Assembly: GCF_020715565.1 (NCBI RefSeq)
Contig: NZ_CP085839.1
Coordinates: 1,240,001 to 1,304,000, forward strand
Direction of reading: 5' to 3'
Length of the DNA stretch: 64,000 nt
Source of the DNA: Nocardioides sp. Kera G14
GTDB taxonomy: Bacteria; Actinomycetota; Actinomycetes; Propionibacteriales; Nocardioidaceae
Shown: positions 18,523 through 26,317 of the stretch, in pieces
Layout of the letters: every line of letters begins with the position of its first letter
Numbering within the stretch: position 1 is the first letter of the stretch
Position numbers and translations under genes: made by a program
Notes under the pieces: generated by a model
The model's input: only the letters and a program-made list of their open reading frames with translations
Told to the model about the DNA's origin: nothing
The model's database searches: none

Positions 18523-20313
18523 TCGCAGGCCTCACAGTGCTCGGGGTTCTCCAGGGAGCAGGCCACGGCCTCAGCCGCCGTGACCGACACGGTCGCCTGC
18601 TGGATCCGCGTCGCAGGTCGCGAGCGCAGGTAGTACGTCGTCTTGAGCCCCTGCTGCCACGCGTAGCGGTACATCGAGGAGAGCTTCCCGATGGTCGGGC
18701 CGGCCATGAAGAGGTTGAGCGACTGGCTCTGGTCGAGGTACGGCGACCGCGCGGCCGCGAGATCGATCAGCGCCTTCTGCGGCAGCTCCCAGGCGGTGCG
18801 GTAGAGCAGCCGGAGGTCCTCCGGAATGGCGGAGATGCCCTGGATGGAGCCCTCGGCACGCTTGATCTGCTCGCGCACGTCCGCGGTCCAGAGGCCGCGC
18901 GTCTTGAGCTCGCGCACCAGCGTCGTGTTGATCTGGAGGAACTCACCCGACAGCGTCTCGCGCTTGAACAGGTTGGAGACCTGCGGCTCGATGCACTCGT
19001 AGCAACCGGCGATGGAGGCGATCGTGGCGGTGGGCGCGATCGCCAGCAGCAGCGAGTTGCGCAGCCCCGTCTCGGCCACCTTGTCGCGAAGAGCGGACCA
19101 CCGGGCGGTCTGCGTCGGAGTCGTGTCCCAGAGGTCCGGCTGCAGCTGCCCCTTCGCCGCCCGGGTGTCGGCGTACGCGGGATGCGGACCGTGCTGGACG
19201 GCCAGCGACGCCGAGACCTCCAGCGCCGTCAGGTAGATCTCCTCCTGGATCCTGGTGGAGAGCTCGAGCGCCTCAGCCGAGTCGAACGACAGCCCGAGGG
19301 CGAAGAAGACGTCCTGCAGGCCCATCAGCCCCAGTCCGATGGGACGCCAGCGTGGGTTGGACGCAGCCGACTCCGCCGACGGGTAGTAGTTGATGTCGAT
19401 CACCCGGTCGAGGAACGGCACCGCCGTCCGTACGGTGTCGCGCAGCTTCTCCCAGTCGAGCTCGCCGCTCGTCACATGCTGCGCAAGGTTGATCGACCCC
19501 AGGTTGCAGACGGCCGTCTCCGAGTCCGACGAGACCTCGATGATCTCGGTGCACAGGTTGGAGAGGTGGACGGTCGGATGGCCCGGCCCGACATGCTCGT
19601 CACTCGTCTGGTTGCAGGTGCGGTTGGACGCGTCCTTGAAGGTCATCCACCCGTTGCCCGTCTGGGCGAGCGTGCGCATCATCTTCGCGTAGAGGTCGCG
19701 CGCCCTCATCGTACGCACCACCTGCCCGGCGGCCTCCACCGCGCGGTAGCGGACGTCGAACGCCGGCCCCCACAGGTCCACGAGCTCCGGGGCGACGTCG
19801 GGGTCGATCAGCGACCAGTCCCCGTCCGCCTCCACGCGGCGCATGAACTCGTCGGGGATCCAGTTGGCGAGGTTGAGGTTGTGCGTACGCCGGGCGTCCT
19901 CACCCGTGTTCTCCCGCAGCTCGAGGAACTCCTCGATGTCCGGGTGCCACGACTCCAGGTACACACACGCGGCCCCCTTGCGTCGGCCGCCCTGGTTGAC
20001 CGCCGCGACCGATGCGTCGAGCGTGTTGAGGAACGGCACGATGCCGTTGGAGGCGCCGTTGGTGCCGCGGATCAGCGCACCACGGCCCCGGACGCGGGAG
20101 AACGAGATGCCGATGCCGCCGGCGAACTTCGACAGCTTGGCGATCTGCGCATACCGGCTGTAGATCGAGTCGAGCTCGTCGCGCGGGGAGTCGACGAGGT
20201 AGCACGAGGACATCTGTGAGTGCCGCGTCCCGGAGTTGAAGAGTGTCGGCGACGACGGCGATCTTGGTGACGTCAACGGGCTCGCTGTCGCCGTTGCGTT
20301 TGCGGATTTCCAC
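18519..20313 (-). pseudogene. nrdA: Class I ribonucleotide reductase alpha subunit with N-terminal internal deletion and frameshift
   Basis: GTG 20313 begins the expected ATP-cone (MEIRKRNGDSEPVDVTKI), but after about 18 codons the sequence jumps near 20255-20262 to SSPTLFNSGTRHSQMSSC, which is in a different frame. Roughly 200 codons, the rest of the ATP-cone and the N-terminal helical domain, appear to be missing (my estimate from family members). Downstream, the body is open to 18519 and keeps the active-site cysteines (SQMSSC, NLCTEII, AVCNLGS) and the C-terminal CEAC pair. Either the gene is dead, or a truncated in-frame protein is made from a start upstream in the leader (GTG 20360), or the deletion is an assembly artefact. 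Confidence 0.8.
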
Positions 20314-20423
20314 AGGTGCTCCCCTCGGAGTTGCTCGAGAGGAGACGACGGGACGGCCACCGCGAGGTGGCGCCTGGCGTCAGCCCACCCTCGAGGCCTC
20401 GGACCACCACGCCCGACGGGCGC

Positions 20424-20535
20424 GGTGCACTGTCAGGTATCGGACTCGCACGCCTCCCTTGCGGGGGAGCGCGCTCACCGTTGCGGGGCAGTCCCGGACT
20501 CTCACCGGATTCCCTGGTTCAGCTGCAGGAGCACC
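20424..20535 (-). ncRNA. Adenosylcobalamin riboswitch
   Basis: Read on the minus strand the element begins GGTGCTCCTGCAG, passes through the core GGGAATCCGGTGAGAGTCC and CCCCGCAACGGTGAG, and ends with a B12-box-like GAGTCCGATACCTG; the outer GGTGC/GCACC ends pair as P1. It lies in the leader of nrdA-nrdB. In Streptomyces the same arrangement shuts off the class I enzyme when B12 permits use of the class II enzyme, and that is the likely function here. A GCCACC-gcga-GGTGGC hairpin at 20356-20371, before nrdA, is a candidate expression platform. Confidence 0.93.
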
Positions 20536-20561
20536 ATATGTGGGATCGGATCCCAGACGTG

Positions 20562-20577
20562 GGACCAGATGTTGTGG
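20562..20577 (-). promoter_or_regulatory. Possible NrdR box upstream of the riboswitch
   Basis: CCACAACATCTGGTCC matches most positions of the 16-bp NrdR consensus. NrdR usually binds two boxes about three helical turns apart; a weaker candidate (CCCACATATGGTGC) lies about 33 bp downstream. No clear -10 box was found between them, so this is tentative. Confidence 0.4.
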
Positions 20578-20602
20578 CCCGCGTGTCGTCGGCGTGTCGC
20601 GC

Positions 20603-21139
20603 TCAGAGCACGAGCACGCGACCGGCAACGACGAGATGCACCTCGTCGCAGTGCTCGGCGACGCGCTGGTTGACCAGTCCCAGCAGGTCACGGAAGAGCC
20701 GTCCCGATCGGTACGTCGGCACGATGCCGAGTCCCACCTCGTTGGTCACCAGCACCGTCATCTCCGACCGTGCGTCCAGGGCGGCGACAGCGCGCGAGAC
20801 CTCGGCCAGGACGGTGGAGGTGGCGACGTCAGCCGGGGCGTCCCACAACTCGTCCTCGTCGAGCAACGCGGTGAGCCAGGTGCCGAGGCAGTCGACGATC
20901 ACGGGCCCGGCTGACGACAGCGAGCCTGCGAGGTCGCGGGTCTCGAGCGTCGTCCAGTGCTCCGGGCGTGCGTCACGGTGCTCGCGGACACGCGTGGCCC
21001 AGTCGGCATCGCTCTCGTCCTCGGGTGACGGGCCTGCGGCGACATAGGTCACCGGTGCGTCAGCGGGCAGGAGGGATTCGGCATGGCGGGACTTCCCCGA
21101 GCGGACACCGCCGGTGACCAAGACACGGGCAGCCTTCAT
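20603..21139 (-). CDS. cobU: Adenosylcobinamide kinase / guanylyltransferase
   Basis: A 178-residue bifunctional enzyme that phosphorylates adenosylcobinamide and adds GMP. It has the P-loop [10 protein letters not shown], the TYVAAGP and VREHRDARP segments with the GMP-accepting histidine, [10 protein letters not shown] and [14 protein letters not shown] 21139 overlaps the stop of the remnant cobQ by 4 bp. It is complete and fits with cobT and cobS across the nrd genes as the nucleotide-loop assembly set. Confidence 0.95.
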   Translation of the reverse strand: MKAARVLVTGGVRSGKSRHAESLLPADAPVTYVAAGPSPEDESDADWATRVREHRDARPEHWTTLETRDLAGSLSSAGPVIVDCLGTWLTALLDEDELWDAPADVATSTVLAEVSRAVAALDARSEMTVLVTNEVGLGIVPTYRSGRLFRDLLGLVNQRVAEHCDEVHLVVAGRVLVL

Positions 21140-21348
21140 CGGACTCCCTCCCGGGCAAGCGTGAGCAGGACGTCGACGTCGAGGTGAGCCTCGACCAGGT
21201 CGGCGCACACCACCGAGTTGGTGGACATGTTCTGTGCCTTGTACGGCGCCACCCGCACGCCCCGACGGGCGAAGGCGCGACAGAGACGGGTCGTGACGAC
21301 CGACTTGCCGGCGTCCGACGTGGTGCCGGCGACGAGCAGCCCGCTCAC
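21136..21348 (-). pseudogene. cobQ: Cobyric acid synthase reduced to its two ends by an in-frame deletion
   Basis: Only 70 residues remain. The first 48 are the N-terminus of CobQ/Cbi[16 protein letters not shown] (P-loop) and [16 protein letters not shown]. They run in frame straight into [20 protein letters not shown], which looks like the extreme C-terminus of the same enzyme. The central synthetase and glutamine amidotransferase domains (over 400 residues in normal CobQ) are gone. A GCCGAC hexamer at 21199-21204 marks the joint. Overlaps with both neighbours (GTGA upstream, ATGA downstream) show that the operon structure is intact, so the deletion is internal. Confidence 0.8.
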
Positions 21349-21881
21349 GCGCCGGAGCCGGTCGAGCCGAGGTGCCACCGGTGCAGCAACCGGCAGTCGT
21401 CGTTGGCCCACCACTGCAGGTCGAGCCGGTCCATGCGGAAGGTCACCGGCAGATGATCCCGCATCCGTTCTTCGACGTCAGCACGCCTGACGCCGCCCGC
21501 GGGGTGGTCGAGGGTCAGGTGCGGCACAGGATCCGGGAAGGCGCCGCCGTACGGCAGGAAGTCGGGAAACGCGGCCGTCAGCGCAGCTGTGAGCTTGCGG
21601 AAGGGCTCGTCCGGCTCGGGCCGGAGATGAATGACGCCGCCCCGGAACTCGACCACCTCCTCGAGCACGATCTCGACGGGTTCGACCGTCGCCGCGAGGT
21701 CACCGACGACCTCGAGGTCCCGCTGCGTCGGCTCCGTGACCCACGGGGCGAGCACCGTGATGTGCGCATGCACGAAGTCGGGGTCCGTCGACACGAAGCT
21801 GGCGTCGTAGAACGCCGTCCGCTCCCGCACGACCGCATCGAGGACGGGCACCGGCACCGCGAGCACCGTGTGACCAGTCAT
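21345..21881 (-). CDS. 2H phosphoesterase (2'-5' RNA ligase-like)
   Basis: A 178-residue protein with two histidine tetrapeptides, HITV (in [10 protein letters not shown]) and HLTL (in VPHLTLDH), which form the active site of the 2H superfamily. Members open or close 2'-5' or cyclic phosphodiester bonds in RNA or nucleotides; the substrate here is unknown. A minus-strand TAGCCT box sits 8 nt before ATG 21881. It heads the leftward unit that continues into the cobQ remnant and cobU. Confidence 0.85.
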   Translation of the reverse strand: MTGHTVLAVPVPVLDAVVRERTAFYDASFVSTDPDFVHAHITVLAPWVTEPTQRDLEVVGDLAATVEPVEIVLEEVVEFRGGVIHLRPEPDEPFRKLTAALTAAFPDFLPYGGAFPDPVPHLTLDHPAGGVRRADVEERMRDHLPVTFRMDRLDLQWWANDDCRLLHRWHLGSTGSGA

Positions 21882-21900
21882 GATCGCGCAGGCTACGGCA

Positions 21901-21932
21901 CCGTGTAGTCCGCCGGAATCTGGCTACAGCCC
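21901..21932 (+). repeat. 32-bp promoter repeat, copy 1
   Basis: It differs from copy 2 (22907-22938) at 3 of 32 positions and ends exactly 4 nt before ATG 21937. Within it, GTGT-N15-GGCTAC resembles the GnnT-N15-GGGTAC pattern of actinobacterial SigB/SigF-type promoters. Confidence 0.7.
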
Positions 21933-21936
21933 GAAT

Positions 21937-22737
21937 ATGACCACGATCGAGCAGGGGCAGGTTGCCGTCGTCACGGGAGCGTCGAGCGGTATCGGACGGG
22001 CGCTGGCCGCGGAGCTGGTGACCCACGGATACGAGGTGGTCATCGCCGCCGATGAACCGGAGATCACCGCGGTGGCGGCCGAGCTCTCCGCCACCTACGC
22101 AGGCTCGACAGGGACCGCGCTGCCGGTCCAGGTCGACCTGGCCGAGTCCGAAGGCGTGACCCGCCTCTACGAGGCGGTGCGGAAGCGCGGTGTGCCGAAG
22201 GTGGCCATGCTCAACGTCGGCGTCGGTGTCGGCGGTCGCTTCGACCAGACCGAGCTCGTCGACGACCTGAGGCTGATCGACCTCAACGTCCGCTCGACCG
22301 TCCATCTCGCCAAGCTCGTCCTCCACGACATGGTCGCCGCCGGTGAGGGACGCATCCTGGTCACGTCCTCGATCGCGGCGGTGGCCCCGGGGCCCTACTA
22401 CGCGACGTACGCCGCCTCGAAGGCGTTCGTCCACTCCTTCGCCGAGGGCATCCGCGAGGAGCTCAAGGACACCGGTGTCACCGTGACCTCACTGATGCCC
22501 GGCCCGACGGACACGGAGTTCTTCATCCGCGCCCACATGGAGGACACGCCGGTGGGCCAAGGCACGAAGGACGACCCCGCCGACGTGGCCAAGGACGGCT
22601 TCAAGGCGCTGATGGCGGGCAAGGCGTCGGTCGTCGCCGGCTCGCTGAAGAACCGTTTCCAGGCCGAGGCCGGGACCCATATGCCCGACGCCCTGATGAG
22701 CCCGCTCATGGCCCGGATGACGAAGCCTGAGGAGTGA
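21937..22737 (+). CDS. Short-chain dehydrogenase/reductase (SDR 1)
   Basis: A 266-residue classical SDR. TGASSGIGRALA is the cofactor glycine motif, LNVGVGVGG the NAG-like segment, SS near ILVTSSIAAV with YAASK supplies the Ser-Tyr-Lys catalytic residues. It reduces or oxidises an unidentified alcohol/carbonyl substrate using NAD(P). ATG 21937 is chosen over an upstream frame extension because the conserved promoter repeat ends 4 nt before it. A 49-residue membrane peptide gene follows after a single base. Confidence 0.9.
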   Translation: MTTIEQGQVAVVTGASSGIGRALAAELVTHGYEVVIAADEPEITAVAAELSATYAGSTGTALPVQVDLAESEGVTRLYEAVRKRGVPKVAMLNVGVGVGGRFDQTELVDDLRLIDLNVRSTVHLAKLVLHDMVAAGEGRILVTSSIAAVAPGPYYATYAASKAFVHSFAEGIREELKDTGVTVTSLMPGPTDTEFFIRAHMEDTPVGQGTKDDPADVAKDGFKALMAGKASVVAGSLKNRFQAEAGTHMPDALMSPLMARMTKPEE

Positions 22738-22738
22738 C

Positions 22739-22888
22739 ATGAGCCTGTTCAGCGTGATCGCCTCCCTCGTGGTCGCAGCCGGCGTGGTGGTCCTGATCCT
22801 CCTGTTCGAGCGCAAGCGGGCGCGGCAGATCCAGCACGACCTCAGGGAGCCCGACGAGGGCCGTACCCGTCGCCCACCCCGGCACTGA
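22739..22888 (+). CDS. 49-residue single-span membrane microprotein
   Basis: ATG begins one base after the SDR 1 stop. The product is MSLFSVIASLVVAAGVVVLI followed by LLFERKRARQIQHD and a charged tail: one hydrophobic helix and a basic then mixed C-terminus. No family recognised. The tight coupling to SDR 1 argues that it is real and co-translated. Confidence 0.65.
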   Translation: MSLFSVIASLVVAAGVVVLILLFERKRARQIQHDLREPDEGRTRRPPRH

Positions 22889-22906
22889 CAAGGCGACCGC
22901 GCCGCC

Positions 22907-22938
22907 CCGTGTAGTCCGCGGGAATCTGGAAACAGCCC
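22907..22938 (+). repeat. 32-bp promoter repeat, copy 2
   Basis: Second copy of the element at 21901-21932, again ending exactly 4 nt before the start codon (ATG 22943 of SDR 2). Here the GTGT-N15 partner hexamer is GGAAAC. Confidence 0.7.
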
Positions 22939-22942
22939 AGAC

Positions 22943-23731
22943 ATGACGCATCCACTGCTCGCCATCGTCACCGGCAGCGACTCCGGTATGGGCGCTGCCA
23001 CCGCCAAACTGCTCGCCTCCGAGGGGTACGACGTCGGCCTGACCGTCCACCACGACATGGACGGTGTGCTCGACACCGTCAGCGAGATCGAGAAGCGGGG
23101 TCAACGCTGCTTCGTCGAGCGCTTCGACGCCGCCAGCCCGACAGCCGGCGACATCGTCGACAGCCTCGCCACGAAGCTCGGTGGCCTCGGCGTGCTCGTC
23201 AACGTCGCCGGCACCGGTCAGTCGGACTCGGTCCTCGACGTCTCCTACGACAGTTGGCGGCAGGTCATCGCGACGGATCTCGACGGACCGTTCCTCGTCG
23301 CCCAGCGCGCCGCACAGGTGATGGTCGACGCGGGTCAGGGCGGCCGGATCGTCAATGTCACCAGTGTCCATGAGCACGTTCCGCGTGTCGGCTCGGCGGC
23401 CTACTGCGCGGCCAAGGCAGGACTCGGTGCGCTGACGAAGGTCATGGCGCTCGAGCTCGGCCAGCACGGCATCACGGTCAACAGCGTCGCTCCCGGCGAG
23501 ATCGCCACGGAGATGACCGGACAGGCCGAGGAGTCGGCGTACAGCATCAAGCGACCGGGCAATCCGATCGGGCGGCCGGGACACGTCAACGAGGTCGCCT
23601 CGGTGATCGGCTTCCTCTGCTCGCCGCGGGCGTCCTACGTCACCGGCGCCTCGTACATCGTCGACGGAGGCCTCATGCTCATGGCCGCGCACGGCCACGA
23701 CCAGGAGTCGGAGGACTGGCGGACCCTCTAG
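22943..23731 (+). CDS. Short-chain dehydrogenase/reductase (SDR 2)
   Basis: A 262-residue SDR with TGSDSGMGAATA (cofactor loop), VNVAGTG, the Ser in VNVTSVHEHVP and YCAAKAG for the catalytic Tyr-Lys, and the usual C-terminal PGEIATEMT and YVTGASYIVDGG segments. Substrate unknown. It is not closely similar to SDR 1 (21937-22737) but carries the same 32-bp upstream element, so both should respond to the same signal. Its stop shares CTAG with the convergent DoxX-like gene. Confidence 0.92.
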   Translation: MTHPLLAIVTGSDSGMGAATAKLLASEGYDVGLTVHHDMDGVLDTVSEIEKRGQRCFVERFDAASPTAGDIVDSLATKLGGLGVLVNVAGTGQSDSVLDVSYDSWRQVIATDLDGPFLVAQRAAQVMVDAGQGGRIVNVTSVHEHVPRVGSAAYCAAKAGLGALTKVMALELGQHGITVNSVAPGEIATEMTGQAEESAYSIKRPGNPIGRPGHVNEVASVIGFLCSPRASYVTGASYIVDGGLMLMAAHGHDQESEDWRTL

Positions 23732-24396
23732 TGACGGAGCTGGCCCACCTTCTCCGCCGTGGCGTCGAGCTTGTCCGCGACGACGTCGGCCACCGTCCCG
23801 GCCACGGCGTGGCCGCGGTCGACGACCGTCGCGGCGGCGCTGCCCACCTTCTCCGTGAGGACGTCGCCGGCACCCGCCGCCTGCAGTGCGGCGATCCGAC
23901 CCTCGAGCTTCGTCGTGCTCGCGACGTGCTCGGCCTGGCGGGCCAGCTCGCGCGCCGTGGCCTTGGCGAGCCACGCCTTGCCCGGCTTGCCGTCGGTATC
24001 GAGGGCCGCGATGACCAGGCCGCCGAGGATCGAGACGTTCTTGGCCAGCTGCAACTGCTGGGCGCGCCGCGCCTCCGGGTCGCTCTCGCGCCAGAACGCG
24101 TGTCCGGCGAGGGTGGTGGGCACAAGCGTGCCCGCAAGAACTGCCGCGGACAGGCGGGGGAAGCGGCCGAGGACGAGTCCGGTGGCGGCCGCCAGCTGGA
24201 CGCCGGCGTTGACCTTGACCAGGAGCTCGGGATCGGCGGGCACCGGCAGGCCCGCGCGCTGCAGGGCGGTGACGAGCGGGTCGGTGACCGGCTTCGCCCG
24301 CTCGGCCGGGCCGGAGGCGTTCTTCAGGGACCTGATCGGCCCGACGAAGAAGATGGAGGACAGGAGCGGTCGTGCCAGGCGTCGGCTGATACTCAT
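23728..24396 (-). CDS. DoxX-family membrane protein
   Basis: A 222-residue protein. Hydrophobic segments around PLLSSIFFVGPI, LVKVNAGVQLAAATGLVLG, LAGTLVPTTLAG and LAKNVSILGGLVIAAL give four membrane spans, the DoxX pattern, and LAKNVSILGG is typical of the family. A roughly 80-residue cytoplasmic helical tail rich in Ala, Lys and Glu follows. The function of actinobacterial DoxX proteins is loosely tied to redox stress. ATG 24396 is preferred to a longer frame. An inverted repeat (CGCCAC...GTGGCG, 24399-24423) lies just upstream. Confidence 0.85.
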   Translation of the reverse strand: MSISRRLARPLLSSIFFVGPIRSLKNASGPAERAKPVTDPLVTALQRAGLPVPADPELLVKVNAGVQLAAATGLVLGRFPRLSAAVLAGTLVPTTLAGHAFWRESDPEARRAQQLQLAKNVSILGGLVIAALDTDGKPGKAWLAKATARELARQAEHVASTTKLEGRIAALQAAGAGDVLTEKVGSAAATVVDRGHAVAGTVADVVADKLDATAEKVGQLRH

Positions 24397-24458
24397 ATCG
24401 CCACCGTGCCCAGAACCGTGGCGGTCCAAACGTCAGGCATGAAGAGGCCGTGGGTGGG

Positions 24459-24464
24459 TAAGGG
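24459..24464 (+). promoter_or_regulatory. Weak -10 box TAAGGG
   Basis: It sits 6 nt before GTG 24471, the spacing of other leaderless starts here, but the last base departs from TANNNT. Confidence 0.4.
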
Positions 24465-24470
24465 TGTGGC

Positions 24471-24614
24471 GTGACTGCCTTCCTCGCCTGGTGGACCCTC
24501 ATCACCTTCGCCCTCGTCGCCGCGGGTGTGGCGGCAGTGGTCGTCATCGCGGAGCCGCACCGGGCTCAGCCTGTCGAGAGCGACCTGCGGGTCCTCCCCG
24601 ACGACCAGCGGTGA
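24471..24614 (+). CDS. 47-residue single-span membrane microprotein
   Basis: The product starts MTAFLAWWTLITFALVAAG and continues VAAVVVIAEPHRAQ with an acidic tail, i.e. one membrane helix and a short hydrophilic end. Its stop overlaps the start of the L,D-transpeptidase (GTGA), which supports translation and coupling. No family recognised. It resembles the 49-residue peptide at 22739 in layout, not in sequence. Confidence 0.6.
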   Translation: MTAFLAWWTLITFALVAAGVAAVVVIAEPHRAQPVESDLRVLPDDQR

Positions 24615-25309
24615 TCCGGCTCGCCGGGGCGCTCGTCCTCACGATCGGGATCCTCGCGGCGCCACCTGCCTCGGCCGCGACGACGGCCACCGGCACGGTC
24701 AGGCTCGACGGCGTGCGGGTCGTCCTGCGTTCCGCCACGACCCAGGTCGTCACCGTCAACCGCACGCACGGCTGGCATGCCCGCGCCACTCTCTGGGTGC
24801 GCACGGCCTCCGGCTGGCGGCGCGGCCTGCGCACCACCGACGCTCGGGTGGGGTACGGCGGCCTCTCGGTCGCCACGCGCCGACACCAGGGTGACGGCAC
24901 CACACCGCTCGGCACCTTCGACCTGATGTCCACGTTCGGGACGCATGCGCGGCGGAGCGCCTGGTCGATGCCCTACCGCCGTACGCGTGCCGGGGACTAC
25001 TGGGTCGGCGACAACTCGTCGCGCTACTACAACCAGCTCCGCACCCGTGCCCAGGGCGGCTTCCGTCTGCTGCCCGCGAGCGATCCCGAGGCGTCGGAGC
25101 ACCTGGCGCACTACCGGCGTCAGTACGAATACGCCTTCGTCACGTCGTTCAACGTGGAGCAGGTCCGCTGGCGAGGATTCGCGATCTTCCTGCACGTCAA
25201 CGGGCGTGGCGCCACCGCCGGCTGCGTCAGCCTGCCGCGCTCGATGATGCGGAAGCTCTTCCACCGGCTCGAGCCGTCAGCTCACCCGGTCATCGCCATC
25301 GGGCGGTGA
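24611..25309 (+). CDS. Secreted L,D-transpeptidase (YkuD) domain protein
   Basis: A 232-residue exported protein: signal peptide IRLAGALVLTIGILAAPPASA, then a YkuD-type domain ending HVNGRGATAGCVSLPRSMM, which holds the catalytic histidine and the S/T-x-G-C cysteine motif. It probably makes or edits 3-3 peptidoglycan crosslinks, or attaches proteins to the wall. The GTG start overlaps the upstream microprotein. The stop is 3 bp from the convergent NERD gene. Confidence 0.88.
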   Translation: MIRLAGALVLTIGILAAPPASAATTATGTVRLDGVRVVLRSATTQVVTVNRTHGWHARATLWVRTASGWRRGLRTTDARVGYGGLSVATRRHQGDGTTPLGTFDLMSTFGTHARRSAWSMPYRRTRAGDYWVGDNSSRYYNQLRTRAQGGFRLLPASDPEASEHLAHYRRQYEYAFVTSFNVEQVRWRGFAIFLHVNGRGATAGCVSLPRSMMRKLFHRLEPSAHPVIAIGR

Positions 25310-25312
25310 AGG

Positions 25313-26152
25313 TCAGGCCGACGGGAAGCACGCCGCGAGCCGGCGGTGCTGATCGGCCACCGCATCACGGTGCGGGCCGTCGGCGGTCAGACGCGGATAG
25401 AGTCTCTTCGGCCACAGGACCTCGACGCCTCGGATCGTGAAGGCCCCGCCGATGAGCGGCCAGTCGGATTCGATGAAGCAGAGCACGCCGACGACCGGGA
25501 CCTCGGCGTCGTCGAGGATCCCCTTCACCAGATCCACCTGCTTCTGTACGCCGTCGACGAGCTTGGTCTGGTCGCGTGGCCCCACAAGGAGCTTCTCGAC
25601 CCGCGGCCGAAAGAGGCCGCCCTCGATCTGCAGGGTGGGCCGCTTGCCGACGTACCTCTTGGCATCGATCACGAAGATGCCGGACGGAGTCACCGCGATG
25701 TGATCAATGTTGGCCTTGGTTCCGGGGATGCGGCGGTCGTGCAGCACTCGCATGCTATCGGAGCTGAGCTGGTTGAGTCGGTTGCCGAGGCGCTCCTCGC
25801 CGAGGGCGCCGGTGTTCCACGCGGTCGTGGTCTGCGGGTCGTCGCTGACGGCGAGGATGAACCCGCCGAGCTTCGGGTGCTTCTCCCGGATGCGCGCCGT
25901 GCGCTTTGCCTGCCGGCGCTCGAACTCGCGACGTGCTGAGCCGCCCGGGGCGCCGGCGTCGACAGGCGCCACGGGCGTGACGGGCTCAGGCTCCTGAGCC
26001 GGTGTGGATGCCAAGCATTCGAGGCAGCGGACTGTCTTCGTCGCTCGCTCGTAGATGGCCTCGGCGCCAGCCTCCAGCACCGTCCCACAGAGACGGCACG
26101 CGCCGGCGTACCGAAGCTTCATGCGCTTCTGATCCGCTGTGGGTTTGTCCAT
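25313..26152 (-). CDS. NERD nuclease-related domain protein with N-terminal zinc finger
   Basis: A 279-residue protein. The N-terminus has two CxxC pairs (CRLCG and CLECL), a small treble-clef or ribbon. A basic helical linker leads to a NERD domain with the WNTGALGEERLGNRL opening and the nuclease-like core NIDHIAVTPSGIFVIDAKRYVG, where D, D and K fit the restriction-endonuclease-like catalytic pattern. It may process DNA, but the role is unproven. A ribosome site (gaagg) precedes ATG 26152. It is divergent from the second DUF222-HNH gene with 165 bp between. Confidence 0.88.
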   Translation of the reverse strand: MDKPTADQKRMKLRYAGACRLCGTVLEAGAEAIYERATKTVRCLECLASTPAQEPEPVTPVAPVDAGAPGGSARREFERRQAKRTARIREKHPKLGGFILAVSDDPQTTTAWNTGALGEERLGNRLNQLSSDSMRVLHDRRIPGTKANIDHIAVTPSGIFVIDAKRYVGKRPTLQIEGGLFRPRVEKLLVGPRDQTKLVDGVQKQVDLVKGILDDAEVPVVGVLCFIESDWPLIGGAFTIRGVEVLWPKRLYPRLTADGPHRDAVADQHRRLAACFPSA

Positions 26153-26305
26153 GAAGTGACCTTCTCACCAATCGAGCGATGTGGTTGCACTTCTGAGCGG
26201 TTGGCTTCTGATTGGGATTCGACGCTCGTCATGCGCCTTGAGGAAACCTATAGAAATTGGCCGATGTCGAGGCGACCGACTCTGGATTCGAACGCCTGTC
26301 CACGA

Positions 26306-26311
26306 TAGAAT
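26306..26311 (+). promoter_or_regulatory. -10 box TAGAAT, leaderless start
   Basis: It lies 6 nt before ATG 26318 of the DUF222-HNH gene. The rest of the 165-bp intergenic region holds no other feature I can name. Confidence 0.6.
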
Positions 26312-26317
26312 TGCGGC

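Noticed and set aside
20314..20360. GTG 20360 as the genuine start of a 613-residue NrdA
   Set aside because: The first 30-odd residues are unlike any NrdA and lie in the leader; the true N-terminal codons are at GTG 20313 in another frame. Kept only as an alternative.
22706..24547. 613-residue minus-strand open frame
   Set aside because: It is antisense to SDR 2 for much of its length and has no recognisable domain; the DoxX-like frame inside is the real gene.
26153..26317. Possible small RNA or gene in the NERD/HNH gap
   Set aside because: No coding potential, hairpin or terminator convincing enough; only the -10 box at 26306 was kept.
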